NCBI GenBank assembly: GCA_000771265.1
Contig: JDUB01000006.1
Span: 1 to 55,395, forward strand
From: Bifidobacterium thermophilum DSM 20210
Lineage (GTDB): Bacteria > Actinomycetota > Actinomycetes > Actinomycetales > Bifidobacteriaceae
Direction: 5' to 3'
Length of the DNA: 55,395 nt
Part shown: piece after piece, positions 18,000 to 27,916 of the stretch
Position numbering within the stretch: position 1 is the stretch's first letter
How the letters are laid out: each line of letters begins with the position of its first letter
Position numbers and translations under genes: made by a program
Notes under the pieces: generated by a model
Told to the model about the DNA's origin: nothing
The model's input: the letters and a program-made list of their open reading frames with translations, nothing else
The model's database searches: none

Positions 18000-18704
18000 A
18001 TGACTGAGAACAGCGAGAATCAGACGTTCAGGCGCACCGGATCCACAGATGCCGGCACAGTCGCCGCGGTAGGCATTGCGGCCGGCAATAGCCATGATGC
18101 GGGGGCGTTCGCCATGCTCGAGCCCCGCGAACAACTGCGGCAGGTCCTCACCGAAGCGGTCTCGGGCAAACCGTTCAGCGAACTGTATTCGGTAGCGTTT
18201 GACCACCGCACTGCCGCGACCATCGGCCATGTTCTTCTCGATGCCCTCGAAGAGCAGGGCTACGGTGTTGACGACTTCGACGCGGTCGGAGCGCTCACCG
18301 CGGCGGCCGTCCCGCTGGTATCCGCGGTTATTCTCGCTGCCGCCTCGCGCGGCGAAGACCTCGACGGGTTCGTGATGGATTTCGTGTATCCGTCCGTCAA
18401 AGGCCCGTCCATCGCCGGCAAACGCGTGATTCTGCTTGATGCCTGGCTATCCGAGAAATCTTATGTGCAGACCTCCTCGCTGGTCACCTTGCGCAACGGC
18501 AACGAACTGAGCCTTGATTTCAGCATCGTCGAGCATGAAGGCGCGCAAGTCCTCGCCGTGGCCTCGCTGATTGGCGGGGTGGGGGACACCGACCATGTCG
18601 CCGGCGAACGCCAGCAGATCGAGGTCATCAACCCCGTCACCGCTGAACACACCACGTTGCCGCTCATCCAAGTGTTCGACGAACGGGAGCTGAGAGCGCG
18701 GTAA
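18000..18704 (+). CDS. Phosphoribosyltransferase-like protein (orotate PRTase-like, degenerate PRPP motif)
   Basis: 234 residues resembling orotate phosphoribosyltransferase. A PRTase core strand-helix DDFDAVGALTAAAVPLVSAV parallels the VG-p-tgG-plaaa segment. KRVILLDAWLSEKSYVQTS occupies the place of the PRPP-binding loop (normally hhhhDDhhtTG). One Asp remains (LLDAW), but the second acidic residue and the T-G are absent. The C-terminal part is a beta-rich extension. It may be annotated pyrE in related genomes, but the loop suggests altered or lost PRPP chemistry. It sits between rmuC and trmH, not in a pyrimidine operon. Confidence 0.55.
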   Translation: MTENSENQTFRRTGSTDAGTVAAVGIAAGNSHDAGAFAMLEPREQLRQVLTEAVSGKPFSELYSVAFDHRTAATIGHVLLDALEEQGYGVDDFDAVGALTAAAVPLVSAVILAAASRGEDLDGFVMDFVYPSVKGPSIAGKRVILLDAWLSEKSYVQTSSLVTLRNGNELSLDFSIVEHEGAQVLAVASLIGGVGDTDHVAGERQQIEVINPVTAEHTTLPLIQVFDERELRAR

Positions 18705-18731
18705 GCCCTATCGGCCGCCTGGCGCGGTCCG

Positions 18732-19679
18732 GTGTCAAGGCAATCAGGGCAACAACAAAGCAGGCAAAGCAGAAAAAGCAGGCAAGGCAGGCAACAGGTG
18801 CACGAACCAAGCGAATACACCAAGCAGGTGCAGGCATCGGGGGAGCCGGAATTCCGCGAGATTGGCGTCGGCCCGTGGTCGCAGGAGCATCCCGGCGAGC
18901 CGCGTCCGGATGTGCCTGGTACGCCCGCATTCGATGCTCGCTACGACACCGAACTCCTTGACCGGGGAGACCGCCGCAACGTGCTTGACCGGTACCGGTA
19001 TTGGACCGTGGAGGCCATCAAGGCCGACCTTGACGCCCGCAGCCGCTACCCCTTCGAAATCGCGGTCGAGAACTGGACACACGACTTCAACATCGGGTCG
19101 GCGGTCCGCAGCGCCAACGCCTTCGGTGCCTCCCGTGTCCATATCGTCGGCCCGCACAAGTGGAACCGCAAAGGCGCGTTGATGACCGAGCTGTACCAAC
19201 ACGTCGACTACCACCCCTCGATCAAGGAACTGGCGACATCATGGCGGTACCGGATCGCAGGTGAACTCGCAGCCGAACAGGCGCGCGCCAACGCATACGA
19301 TATCCGCGCGCAGATCGGGCATCGCCCGCTGTCGGCGGACGAACAACATCGCGAAACCCAGTCGGCACACCGGCTCGAGACCTTGCGCAACGCGAAGATC
19401 ATCGCACTTGACATCATTCCAGGAGCCGTCCCGATTGAGCGGTACCGATTCCCGGAACGCTGTCTGCTGCTGTTCGGCGCGGAAGGTCCCGGCCTGTCAC
19501 AGGCGGCGCTCGACGAAGCCGATGACGTGGTGTATATTTCGCAGTTCGGATCCGTCCGTTCCATCAATGCGGGTGCGGCGGCTGCGGTCGCCATGCACAG
19601 TTGGGTCGCCCAACATGCAGTGATTGAAGGCCCGGGCGCGGCCGCCGACAGCGGGTCGTCCGCCGCAATCAGGGCATGA
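18732..19679 (+). CDS. TrmH/SpoU family RNA 2'-O-methyltransferase
   Basis: About 315 residues. SPOUT motif 1 is seen in NWTHDFNIGSAVRSANAFGA. Motif 2 is LLFGAEGPGLSQAAL, and motif 3 (FGSVRSINAGAAAAVAMHSW) contains the catalytic and knot residues. The family methylates ribose 2'-OH in tRNA or rRNA using AdoMet. The first 23 codons from GTG 18732 are a Gln/Arg/Ser run; GTG 18798 (VHEPSEY) is an alternative start. The stop overlaps the sortase start (ATGA), suggesting translational coupling to the pilus cluster. The exact RNA target is not predictable. Confidence 0.85.
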   Translation: MSRQSGQQQSRQSRKSRQGRQQVHEPSEYTKQVQASGEPEFREIGVGPWSQEHPGEPRPDVPGTPAFDARYDTELLDRGDRRNVLDRYRYWTVEAIKADLDARSRYPFEIAVENWTHDFNIGSAVRSANAFGASRVHIVGPHKWNRKGALMTELYQHVDYHPSIKELATSWRYRIAGELAAEQARANAYDIRAQIGHRPLSADEQHRETQSAHRLETLRNAKIIALDIIPGAVPIERYRFPERCLLLFGAEGPGLSQAALDEADDVVYISQFGSVRSINAGAAAAVAMHSWVAQHAVIEGPGAAADSGSSAAIRA

Positions 19680-20788
19680 CATCACAGTCGGTTCCAAGTC
19701 AGGGCAATGCGGTAATGAGTATGATGGCACAGCACGATGATGGCATCCCCCGCAGCGGCATTGCGAGCAGCGCCACCGCGGCCGGCGGCGCGCCATGGAG
19801 CCAAGCCTTCAACCCGCAGGCCGCCGCGAGCCCTGCCAATGCCCGCCGACGCAGCGAACAGCGGTACTTGCGATCCACCATCGTCGCGTTCCTGTTGTTC
19901 ACCATGGCGTTCGCCGTGCTGTTCACCCCGTTCATCCTGCAGCAACGCGCGACCGAGAAGGAATCCCAGGTCGCCGATGCCGCCGCCTCCCATGTGATGG
20001 GATGGCCGTCCAGCAAGGCGGAACGCATGTTCGCACAGGCGCGTGCGTACAATCGCCGTCTGGCCTCGAGCGGGCAGCCGGTGATCGGCGAAGCCGCAGA
20101 CCCGTTCACCCCCACTTCTTCCGGTTCTTCCGCTTCTGACGCAACGGCGAACACAACCGAGGCATGGAGACACGATACCGAGTATCTCAGCCTGCTCAAT
20201 GTCAGCCACGGTGTGATGGGATCGATCCGCATTCCCAAGATCTCCGTGAACCTGCCGATATACCACGGCACGTCGGATGCAGTGCTCGACGACGGTGTCG
20301 GGCATGTGTACGGCACGAGCCTGCCGGTTGGCGGTACCGGATCGCACAGTGTGCTGACCGCGCATCGTGGACTGTCCAACAAGACCCTGTTTACGCGGCT
20401 TGACGAGTTGCGTGTGGGGGATCCTTTCTATATCAAGATCATGAATGAGACGCTCGGGTATCGGGTAATTAGCATCACGACCATCAAACCGTCGGAAATC
20501 AACGGTCTGACCATCCGCAAGGGGCAGGATCTGGTGACGCTGATGACCTGCACGCCGTACGGTGTCAACACGCATCGCCTGCTGGTCACCGGCCGGCGGG
20601 CGAATATTCCCAGGAGTATTCCCGAGCCGGATGACGCGACGCAGGACACCAAGCAAGCGAAGACGGTCGCGCTTGCCGTTGCCGCAGTGACGTTGGTGTA
20701 TGGACTGCTCGCCACGCGTTTCCGCCCACGGCCGCTCCCGGTGCGGCATCGCGCAAATGCATCGCCATTGCGCGGCTCTGGAGTTTGA
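19676..20788 (+). CDS. Class C (pilin-polymerising) sortase
   Basis: 370 residues: an N-terminal cytoplasmic stretch, a membrane helix (about 63-84), a sortase domain, and a C-terminal hydrophobic segment (about 330-348) ending in an Arg-rich tail. Catalytic His230 lies in LTAHRGL, Cys292 in LMTCTPYG, and an Arg in HRLLVTGRR about 10 residues later. The two-membrane-anchor topology and TCTPYG-N-HRL are typical of class C sortases, which link pilin subunits by isopeptide bonds. Its ATG overlaps the trmH stop. A later start at about 19714 (MSMMAQ) is possible. It precedes the two pilus substrates, whereas many clusters place the sortase last. Confidence 0.9.
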   Translation: MTSQSVPSQGNAVMSMMAQHDDGIPRSGIASSATAAGGAPWSQAFNPQAAASPANARRRSEQRYLRSTIVAFLLFTMAFAVLFTPFILQQRATEKESQVADAAASHVMGWPSSKAERMFAQARAYNRRLASSGQPVIGEAADPFTPTSSGSSASDATANTTEAWRHDTEYLSLLNVSHGVMGSIRIPKISVNLPIYHGTSDAVLDDGVGHVYGTSLPVGGTGSHSVLTAHRGLSNKTLFTRLDELRVGDPFYIKIMNETLGYRVISITTIKPSEINGLTIRKGQDLVTLMTCTPYGVNTHRLLVTGRRANIPRSIPEPDDATQDTKQAKTVALAVAAVTLVYGLLATRFRPRPLPVRHRANASPLRGSGV

Positions 20789-21011
20789 ACGGCCGAGTGT
20801 TCGGGGGTCTGGGAGGGGGTGATTTCGCAAGCCGCAATGCCCGACGCCGACACATGCAGGTTTGGTATTCAGCTATCATGTGCTGGGTCCCGTGGCAGCG
20901 TTCTTGAATTTCGCCTGATTCGTCTCACCTCATGGGAAATCGACACGCAAAAAACAATATTCACGCGGAATTCCCCCAACGGATACCAAAAGCGACTATC
21001 CTGAATAGTAA

Positions 21012-21030
21012 GAGAACAAAGAGCGTTCTC
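21012..21030 (+). promoter_or_regulatory. Short inverted repeat in the pilus leader
   Basis: GAGAAC-N7-GTTCTC lies 46 bp before the tip-protein start. It may be an operator or a leader hairpin. The interval 20789-21075 otherwise shows no poly-G tract longer than 5, so the slip-strand phase switch described for some bifidobacterial pili is not evident. Confidence 0.3.
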
Positions 21031-21075
21031 CCAACGAGGGAAGAGCGTGGGCATAGTCCGAGAAGGAACGGACAG

Positions 21076-24054
21076 ATGAATGGCGAATGCAGACACGGAA
21101 TGTACCATTGCAGTGCGGTTCGGGGGATACGGGCCGCACGCTCTGGTATGCGTAAAATCGTTGCCGCCATCATCGCTTGGGCTTTGACCATAGCCATCGT
21201 GTTCACCGCAGGTCTGCTCAATGCCGACGGTTCCGCGCAGGCGGCCGCCTTGGCTGCCATCGACCCGTCGAACACCATCGAACCTGCTGGCAGCCAACTC
21301 GATTTGTTCAACTATCGGTTCAACAGTTATCTCGGTACTGGCTTCGATTATCAGCCGTCGTACGCCAACACTGGAATCAACAGTAATCACGCGTTGAAGT
21401 TCAGTGATGGCGAACAGAGCACCATGAAGCCGTTCAACCGTCGCGCTGCTGATGGCTCCCTCACCCAAGGCATCGTGCAATCGCGCCTCGGCAGCGACGG
21501 TTCGCCGGTGCTGTCGTCAGCGGTCACCGGAAGCAACGAATCGCTGGGATACCTGTTCAACGCCGAGTATTCGGGAGGCCTTAACAAGCGCGCTTACCCC
21601 AGCGTCAGCGGCCTGTTCCAGATGGACTCAACCGGACGCTATTCGTACGACAGCAGCAAGAATTTCGCATCGCTGTTCCCTGCCACCGACGCTGATGATT
21701 CAAAACGAGACGCGGAAGGTGGCTATCAGGCTTCCTTGTATTCCGCTCCCTGCACGGATTCCGTGTACGGCGCCCAGTTCCTCCCGTTCAACGCCGTTGC
21801 CGGCCTGCCGTCATCGGCATCGGGCGGGTGCTCGGTGGACATCCATACCAAGGGTGCGAACACCAAGCAGAAGATCCGCCACTGGTTCGGCATGCATCTC
21901 AACCTCGATTTCACCCAGCCGGACAACGGCACGATACTGTCCGCGGACGGCATTTACCGGCCGATGACCTTCACGTTCTCCGGCAATGACGATGTGTGGG
22001 TGTTCCTCGACGGCCACTTGGCCGGCGATTTGGGCGGCATCCATACTGCCGCCGGCTTGACCATCGACTTCTCTTCCGGCAAAGTGGAGGTCACCTCCGG
22101 CATCGGCACAGCGAACGCGAAAACCGCATCATCGACCATCAGCTCGCTGGTCGGCCTTCAAGCGCCCAACTATGACAGCAACGGCTTGATGACGAACCGA
22201 GACAGCGCGTGGGACGCCGACCGCACCGGCACCTTCGCCGACCGCAGCCGCCACACGCTGGACTTCTTCTATCTCAATCGCGGCGGCAGAGAATCAAGCC
22301 TGAAACTCTCCTCGAACATCATGTCGTCGAGTCGGCAGTTCGTGGCGCATAAGACCCTGAAGCGCGGATCTTCCGACGCTGTTCAGCCGCTGCATGCCGG
22401 CGAGTTCACCTTCCGCTTGACCGGCTGGTACGGCCAATGGGACGCGGAACAAGCCACAGCCACCGACGCATCCGAGCCTCTGATGCCGACCATCGGTTTT
22501 GAAACCTCAACCCCCACCAATGTCACATGCGACGCCTCCGCTGGCACCTGCACAGCCACCCAGACGAACACCATCGACGGCATGGTGATGTTCGGCGACG
22601 CGCAATTCGACGCGGCTTCCGTCCACCGCACCTACCGGTACGCCATCCAGGAGCTGCCGAGGTTCGACGGCAAACCCGTCGAGGACGATGACGCCGCAAC
22701 GCCAGGCTTCCAATACCAAGGCATCACCTACGATCTGGATACCCGCTATTTCACGGCGAGCGTGGAATACCGCGATTACGATTCGCAAGACCTCATGCTT
22801 CACATCGTCATGTGCGACAAGACATGGAAACCGCTGGCCCAACAGACCGGTTCCATCGATATTGTCAACCGCTCCTCCCCGACCGTCACCTCGGCGCCGT
22901 TGCAGGGGCGTCTGGTCCTCGACAATCGCAAATGGCGCCAAGGCGACCGTTTCCTGTTCTCCATCAACGGTTCCGGCACCGCAACCATTGACGGGCAGAC
23001 CTATCAGGTCGAAGCGCCCATGCCGTCGAATGTGGTTCGCGCTTCCGATGGTGTCGGCCGTTTCTCGATCGGCACGGGTGGCACAGGCGGCATCGAGCCG
23101 TGCACTGCGGCGATGAACGGCACGCAGAACCATTGCGATTTCACCTTCGGCTCCATCGGCTTCAGCACGCCCGGCACCTATACGTACACCATCGCGCAGG
23201 CGTGGGAGAACGGCGTGACGGTGCCGGACAGCGGCGTGACCAGTGCAAACGGCATCACCTACTCGCAAGCCGTCTATACGGCGACCTTCACCGTCACCGA
23301 GACGAGCGCCGGCACACTTGCCGTGTCTGAACCGGACATCACCGTGAAACCGGGTGCCAGCGGCGACGCGGCAAACGAAGACGGCCGCATGGTATGGACC
23401 AACCGATATATACCGTCATTGTCCGGGGACACCGCAATCGGGGTGCAGGCCACAATCGTCGGCCGCCCGTGGCAATCCACGGACTCCTTCACTTATACGC
23501 TCACCGCACTGGACGGTGCGCCCCTGCCTGCGGGCACGACGCAGGGCGCGACATCCGCCACTGTGACAGTGAACGCCTCGAGCAAGGACCATCAGGCGAG
23601 ATTCCCGGACATCGCTTTTCCGAGTGCGGGAACATACCAGTACACCCTCACCCAGAACAGTGCGGGTGCGGATGTGAATCTGCTGCATTCCGCCGCCGTG
23701 TTTCATGTGACGGTCACGGTCAGTGACGACGGAAACGGCACGCTGGCGGCGGCTATGAAACTTTCACGCACTGCCGATGACGAAGGCGATTCGATATCAG
23801 GCAGCGGGCAGGAGATATCCGGCAGTGTCGCCGACTTCTCCAACCGTTTCCTACGTGTCGTCATGCTGCCTTCGGCTGGCGGTCGTGGACAGGCGCAAAC
23901 GATGGATACCGCAATATGCGTGGCGGCGGCACTCGCCGTCTGCGCAACCATGTTGTGCGCGGTATCCGCGATACGCCGACGGTGCACACGGCCAAGCGAG
24001 CCGCCCGGCGAGCTCGGCGATACATCGCAATCTTCAAAGAGAGAACACAACTAG
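21076..24054 (+). CDS. Large sortase-anchored surface protein, probable pilus tip subunit
   Basis: 992 residues. A long signal region has its membrane segment at about residues 25-45 (IVAAIIAWALTIAIVFTAGL). A fibro-slime-type domain follows, with hallmark FTFSGNDDVWVFLDGHLAGD and DLGGIH (about 295-320). At least two Spy0128-like pilin/isopeptide repeats (about 610-910) then contain YTYTIAQAWEN-like and YQYTLTQNSAG-like strands. The C-terminus has a sorting signal LPSAGG (931-936), a hydrophobic helix and an Arg-rich tail. LPSAG departs from canonical LPxTG. AGAAGGAA before ATG 21076 decides the start; an upstream in-frame ATG at 20932 lacks support. Only 14 bp separate it from the major pilin. 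Confidence 0.88.
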   Translation: MNGECRHGMYHCSAVRGIRAARSGMRKIVAAIIAWALTIAIVFTAGLLNADGSAQAAALAAIDPSNTIEPAGSQLDLFNYRFNSYLGTGFDYQPSYANTGINSNHALKFSDGEQSTMKPFNRRAADGSLTQGIVQSRLGSDGSPVLSSAVTGSNESLGYLFNAEYSGGLNKRAYPSVSGLFQMDSTGRYSYDSSKNFASLFPATDADDSKRDAEGGYQASLYSAPCTDSVYGAQFLPFNAVAGLPSSASGGCSVDIHTKGANTKQKIRHWFGMHLNLDFTQPDNGTILSADGIYRPMTFTFSGNDDVWVFLDGHLAGDLGGIHTAAGLTIDFSSGKVEVTSGIGTANAKTASSTISSLVGLQAPNYDSNGLMTNRDSAWDADRTGTFADRSRHTLDFFYLNRGGRESSLKLSSNIMSSSRQFVAHKTLKRGSSDAVQPLHAGEFTFRLTGWYGQWDAEQATATDASEPLMPTIGFETSTPTNVTCDASAGTCTATQTNTIDGMVMFGDAQFDAASVHRTYRYAIQELPRFDGKPVEDDDAATPGFQYQGITYDLDTRYFTASVEYRDYDSQDLMLHIVMCDKTWKPLAQQTGSIDIVNRSSPTVTSAPLQGRLVLDNRKWRQGDRFLFSINGSGTATIDGQTYQVEAPMPSNVVRASDGVGRFSIGTGGTGGIEPCTAAMNGTQNHCDFTFGSIGFSTPGTYTYTIAQAWENGVTVPDSGVTSANGITYSQAVYTATFTVTETSAGTLAVSEPDITVKPGASGDAANEDGRMVWTNRYIPSLSGDTAIGVQATIVGRPWQSTDSFTYTLTALDGAPLPAGTTQGATSATVTVNASSKDHQARFPDIAFPSAGTYQYTLTQNSAGADVNLLHSAAVFHVTVTVSDDGNGTLAAAMKLSRTADDEGDSISGSGQEISGSVADFSNRFLRVVMLPSAGGRGQAQTMDTAICVAAALAVCATMLCAVSAIRRRCTRPSEPPGELGDTSQSSKREHN

Positions 24055-24068
24055 GGAAAGGAACCATC

Positions 24069-25832
24069 ATGCTCAGCATCAAACGTCTGCTGTCCGCCAC
24101 TGCGGCAGCAGCCATCGCCGTGGCCGGTCTGGCCATCGGCGCCGCGCCTGCGAATGCGCAGGGCACGGTCGCCACCGATACCGCGCAGTTTATGTTCACC
24201 GCGAGCGCGGAAAACCGCCTGAACGGGCACACACTCGAATATGTGAAGATCGGTGACTATATCCGGTACGGCAATACCGAGGGCGGTACCGCGTATGGCG
24301 TGCGCGTGAATTCGGATGTCATGACCAAGTCGCCGAATCTCATCACCGCGGCCTTGAACGACGCGCTGAAGGATTCCACGACGACGCAGCAGGTCCCCTC
24401 CGGTGTGGACGATCCGCTCGCCTGGGCCCTGTCGCAAGGCGTGCTTGACAGCATCAAGGCCGCCCCATGGGACGGCGTCACGCGCAAATTCGCCACGTAT
24501 CTGGTCAATCACATGAGTGAGCTGCCCACGCCGGGCACCGCGACGCTGAAGAATGCCACAGCGCAGGGATCTTCGGATTCCTTCGGCGCGTATATCGAAC
24601 TGCCGGCGGGCATCTACCTGTTCCGTGACGTGACCAGCCCGGTGGTCGAGGATTCCAGCAACGCGGTCCCGATGCTCGTCCATTCGGGAACGGTTGAAAA
24701 AACGGTTGACAATAAGTATCGGCTGACGAATATCACGTCCGAAGCGCTGGTCGAGATGAAGAACTATTCCACAGAGATGTCCTTCAGCGTCAACGGCGAC
24801 ACGACAACCGACAGCACCGGCCGTACCGCTTCACGCGGCGAGACGCTCACCTACACGATGAACGGCTATGTGCCCAAGACCGATGAGGTCACCGGCGACA
24901 ATCTCGACTACGTCAGCACCCCGCAGAAGGGGCTGAAGGTCGATTTGTCCAGCGTCAAGGTCGTCATCGTCAACAAGGATGGCAAGACCGTGACCGCGGC
25001 AGATTCGGGATCCGACTACAGTGTGCTGACCTCCGATGGTGCGCAAGTTGACACCAAGGACGGCAAGCAATGGTTCACCGCCGACGGTACGGGCGACTCC
25101 TCCACCGGCATGACCGGTCACACCATCACCGTGCAGCTCACCAAGAATACGCTCACCAAGTGGCAGAACTACATCGGCAGCGGTTACGCCATGCGTGTCT
25201 CGTACGACGCCGTCGTCACATCCGACGCCACAACCCAGGTCGACAACGAGTTCTACATGAGCACGCTGCCGGACAAGAAGAAGTATGCGCACAGCGTCCT
25301 CGCCTCGGTGACCTTCAGGAAGGTCGATGCTTCTGGTAAGCCGCTCGCTGGTGCGCGCTTCAGGATCGAATCCTCCAATCCGAACCAGTTGGTACTGCCT
25401 TCCGGCTACGTCAACGCGAACGCGAACCGTGACGCTTCATGCGGCAATAATGAGGCGATTTCCAATGCCGATGGCTGGGTGACCTTCGACGGTCTGGCAC
25501 AGAACCCGGATGTGGCCTACAAGATCACCGAAGTGGCCGCGCCGAACGGATACATCACGCTGGACCGGCTGAGCTTCGTGGTCAACATCAGCAATCAGGG
25601 CGCGAAGGTCGTGTTCGGCGACGACCTGACTTCGGACCCGTACGGTCTGGTCACCCCGACTGCCGTGGACAGCAAGGGCAGCAATGCGCTGACCGTCGAA
25701 AACGTGCACAGCATCGCGCAACTGCCGCTCACCGGTGGCGCCGGCATCGCCTTCATGATCGTCATCGCGGCGCTGCTCGGCACCGCGGGCGTCATCGTGG
25801 TTGTGCGTTCACGCCGGAACATGACCGTGTGA
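24069..25832 (+). CDS. Major pilin subunit (FimA-like, isopeptide-forming)
   Basis: 587 residues. A cleavable signal peptide (about 1-31) has its likely site after PANA-Q. A D1/N-terminal pilin domain is followed by a typical isopeptide domain containing TYTMNGYVP and LDYVSTPQKGL. A C-terminal Cna-B-like domain has the E-box YKITEVAAPNGYI (about 480-492), whose Glu promotes an internal Lys-Asn bond. LPLTGG (552-557), a membrane helix and RSRRN form the sorting signal. It forms the shaft polymerised by the upstream class C sortase. GGGAAAGGAACC before ATG 24069 fixes the start. A strong hairpin follows about 90 bp downstream. Confidence 0.92.
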   Translation: MLSIKRLLSATAAAAIAVAGLAIGAAPANAQGTVATDTAQFMFTASAENRLNGHTLEYVKIGDYIRYGNTEGGTAYGVRVNSDVMTKSPNLITAALNDALKDSTTTQQVPSGVDDPLAWALSQGVLDSIKAAPWDGVTRKFATYLVNHMSELPTPGTATLKNATAQGSSDSFGAYIELPAGIYLFRDVTSPVVEDSSNAVPMLVHSGTVEKTVDNKYRLTNITSEALVEMKNYSTEMSFSVNGDTTTDSTGRTASRGETLTYTMNGYVPKTDEVTGDNLDYVSTPQKGLKVDLSSVKVVIVNKDGKTVTAADSGSDYSVLTSDGAQVDTKDGKQWFTADGTGDSSTGMTGHTITVQLTKNTLTKWQNYIGSGYAMRVSYDAVVTSDATTQVDNEFYMSTLPDKKKYAHSVLASVTFRKVDASGKPLAGARFRIESSNPNQLVLPSGYVNANANRDASCGNNEAISNADGWVTFDGLAQNPDVAYKITEVAAPNGYITLDRLSFVVNISNQGAKVVFGDDLTSDPYGLVTPTAVDSKGSNALTVENVHSIAQLPLTGGAGIAFMIVIAALLGTAGVIVVVRSRRNMTV

Positions 25833-25922
25833 TTGTGTGGTGTGATGGCACGTTGTGATTGAGCGTTGTAATCGCATGCCGGTGTGCCCGACTGCAGATT
25901 GAACGTCCGCACAGCGCCGCTC

Positions 25923-25967
25923 AGGGCCTTGTGCCGGAACCATATCCTGGTTTCGGCACAAGGCCCT
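25923..25967 (+). terminator. Hairpin terminator of the pilus operon
   Basis: Arms 25923-25941 and 25949-25967 (AGGGCCTTGTGCCGGAACC and its complement) match at 18 of 19 positions with a 7-nt loop. There is no T-run, so Rho-assisted or structure-only termination is possible. Confidence 0.8.
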
Positions 25968-26054
25968 TGGCATATGTGCGAGTGGTGTCCCGCGGCTCAT
26001 TCGGCGAAGGGTTTCCTGCATCGCCACATGCACCGGTACGTCACACTCGGCTCA

Positions 26055-26060
26055 TATAGT
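26055..26060 (+). promoter_or_regulatory. -10-like hexamer upstream of gatC
   Basis: TATAGT lies 7 nt before ATG 26068. It would produce a leaderless gatCAB message, yet GGAGGG lies between the two, so ordinary initiation from an upstream promoter is equally possible. Confidence 0.3.
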
Positions 26061-26067
26061 GGAGGGC

Positions 26068-26361
26068 ATGGCAACATTCACACGTGAAGAAATCGAGCAT
26101 CTGGCCGATTTGGCCAGAATCGCCCTGACGGATGAGGAAATCACCCGTATGCAGAGCGAACTCAACGCCGTCGCCGACGCGATCGACGAAGTCCAGAAAG
26201 TGGCCACGGACGATGTCCAGCCGACCGCCAACCCGGTCCCGCTCGAGGCGTACCTGCGCCCCGATGTCGCAGTGACCCCGCTGACGCAGGAGGAGGCGCT
26301 CGCCGGCGCCCCTGCGACCGATCAGGGCATGTTCGTCGCCCCACAGATCCTGGGAGAGTGA
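26068..26361 (+). CDS. gatC: Aspartyl/glutamyl-tRNA amidotransferase subunit C
   Basis: 97 residues with the family features [21 protein letters not shown] at the N-terminus (parts: [21 protein letters not shown]) and a C-terminal LRPDV segment. GatC stabilises the GatA/GatB complex that amidates mischarged Glu-tRNA(Gln) or Asp-tRNA(Asn). ATG 26068 follows GGAGGG. An in-frame ATG at 26059 is less well placed. First gene of gatCAB. Confidence 0.95.
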   Translation: MATFTREEIEHLADLARIALTDEEITRMQSELNAVADAIDEVQKVATDDVQPTANPVPLEAYLRPDVAVTPLTQEEALAGAPATDQGMFVAPQILGE

Positions 26362-26364
26362 TCC

Positions 26365-27897
26365 ATGAGCAACGCCACTGAACTCGTGAAACTGTCCGCC
26401 GCACAGATGGCGGAAAAAATCCGTTCCAAAGAGGTCTCCAGCCGTGAACTGACCCAGGCGCACCTCGACGTCATCGAGGCTGCAGAACCCACGGTCAACG
26501 CCTTCCTGCACGTCTCCGATAAGGAGGCGCTCGCCCAGGCCGACGCCTTCGACAAGAAGCTCGCCGCGGGAGATACGGAAGGCCTGCCGGAGCTTGCCGG
26601 CGTGCCGATTGCAATCAAGGACATGATCGTCACCAAGGGCATCCCCACGACCGCCGCCTCCAAGATTCTCGAAGGCTGGGTGCCGCCGTATGACGCCACG
26701 GTTATTGAGAAGATCAAGGCCGCCGGCATGCCGATTCTGGGCAAGACCAACCTTGATGAGTTCGCACAGGGCTCTTCGACCGAGCATTCCGCGTTCGGCA
26801 ACACCCACAACCCGTGGGATGCGACCCGTGTTCCGGGCGGTTCCGGCGGCGGCTCCGCGTCCGCGGTCGGCTCCTATGAGGCGCCGCTCGCCCTCGGCAC
26901 CGATACCGGCGGTTCCATCCGCCAGCCGGGCGCGTTCACCGGGACCGTGGGCGTCAAGCCCACCTACGGCGGTGTGAGCCGCTACGGCGCCATCGCCATG
27001 GCGTCCTCGCTCGACCAGATCGGCCCGTGCGGCCGTACCGTGCTGGACACCGCGCTACTGCACGAGGTTATCGGCGGCAATGATCGCCGTGATTCCACGT
27101 CCATCCCCGCTCCGGTCCCGCCGGTCGCAGCGGCAGCCCGCGAAGGCCTGAAGCGTGACCTGAAGGGCGTACGCGTCGGCCTGATCAAGGAAATCGGTGG
27201 CGAAGGCTTTGAAGCCGGTGTCGCCGCCCGATTCAACGAAGCGGTCAAGCTGCTGGAATCCATGGGCGCAGAAGTCAAGGAAGTCAGCCTCCCGCATCTG
27301 CCGTACTCGCTGGGCGCGTACTACATCATCATGCCGTCTGAAGTCAGCTCCAACCTGGCCCGCTACGATGGCATGCGCTACGGCCTGCGCGTCATGCCGC
27401 CCGCCGGTGTGCCGCAGACTTCCGCCAACATGATGGCCTACACGCGTGAAGCCGGGTTCGGCGACGAGGTCAAGCGCCGTATCATTCTCGGTACGTATGC
27501 ACTGTCCGCCGGCTACTACGACGCCTGGTACGGTTCCGCGCAGAAGGTGCGCACCTTGGTGATCGACGACTTCAACAAGGCCTTCGAACAGGTTGACGTG
27601 CTCGTGTCCCCGACCGCTCCGAGCACCGCGTTCCATTTCGGCGAGAAGACCAGCGACCCGCTGTCCATGTATTTGGGCGATGTGGCGACCATCCCTGCGA
27701 ACATGGCAGGTGTGCCCGCCATGTCCATCCCGTGCGGCTTGTCGGACAACGGCATGCCGGTCGGCTTCCAGTTCTTCGCGCCGCAGCGTCACGACGAGGC
27801 CATGTACAAGCCCGCCGCCGCATTGGAAGCGGCTTTGGAAGAGCAGTGGGGCGGCAATATCCTCACGAAGATGGCCACGCCGTGGCTAAACGCCTGA
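26365..27897 (+). CDS. gatA: Aspartyl/glutamyl-tRNA amidotransferase subunit A
   Basis: 510 residues, amidase-signature family. The Ser-cis-Ser-Lys site is visible: GVPIAIKDM supplies the Lys, and [12 protein letters not shown] with [16 protein letters not shown] supplies the two Ser residues. GatA hydrolyses Gln or Asn and channels ammonia to GatB. It starts 3 bp after the gatC stop with GGGAGAG upstream. Confidence 0.97.
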   Translation: MSNATELVKLSAAQMAEKIRSKEVSSRELTQAHLDVIEAAEPTVNAFLHVSDKEALAQADAFDKKLAAGDTEGLPELAGVPIAIKDMIVTKGIPTTAASKILEGWVPPYDATVIEKIKAAGMPILGKTNLDEFAQGSSTEHSAFGNTHNPWDATRVPGGSGGGSASAVGSYEAPLALGTDTGGSIRQPGAFTGTVGVKPTYGGVSRYGAIAMASSLDQIGPCGRTVLDTALLHEVIGGNDRRDSTSIPAPVPPVAAAAREGLKRDLKGVRVGLIKEIGGEGFEAGVAARFNEAVKLLESMGAEVKEVSLPHLPYSLGAYYIIMPSEVSSNLARYDGMRYGLRVMPPAGVPQTSANMMAYTREAGFGDEVKRRIILGTYALSAGYYDAWYGSAQKVRTLVIDDFNKAFEQVDVLVSPTAPSTAFHFGEKTSDPLSMYLGDVATIPANMAGVPAMSIPCGLSDNGMPVGFQFFAPQRHDEAMYKPAAALEAALEEQWGGNILTKMATPWLNA

Positions 27898-27916
27898 AAC
27901 CGGAGGACGAAGACAA

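Noticed and set aside
20795..20825. Poly-G phase-variation tract before the pilus genes
   Set aside because: The longest G runs are five bases, too short for the slip-strand switching described for some bifidobacterial pili.
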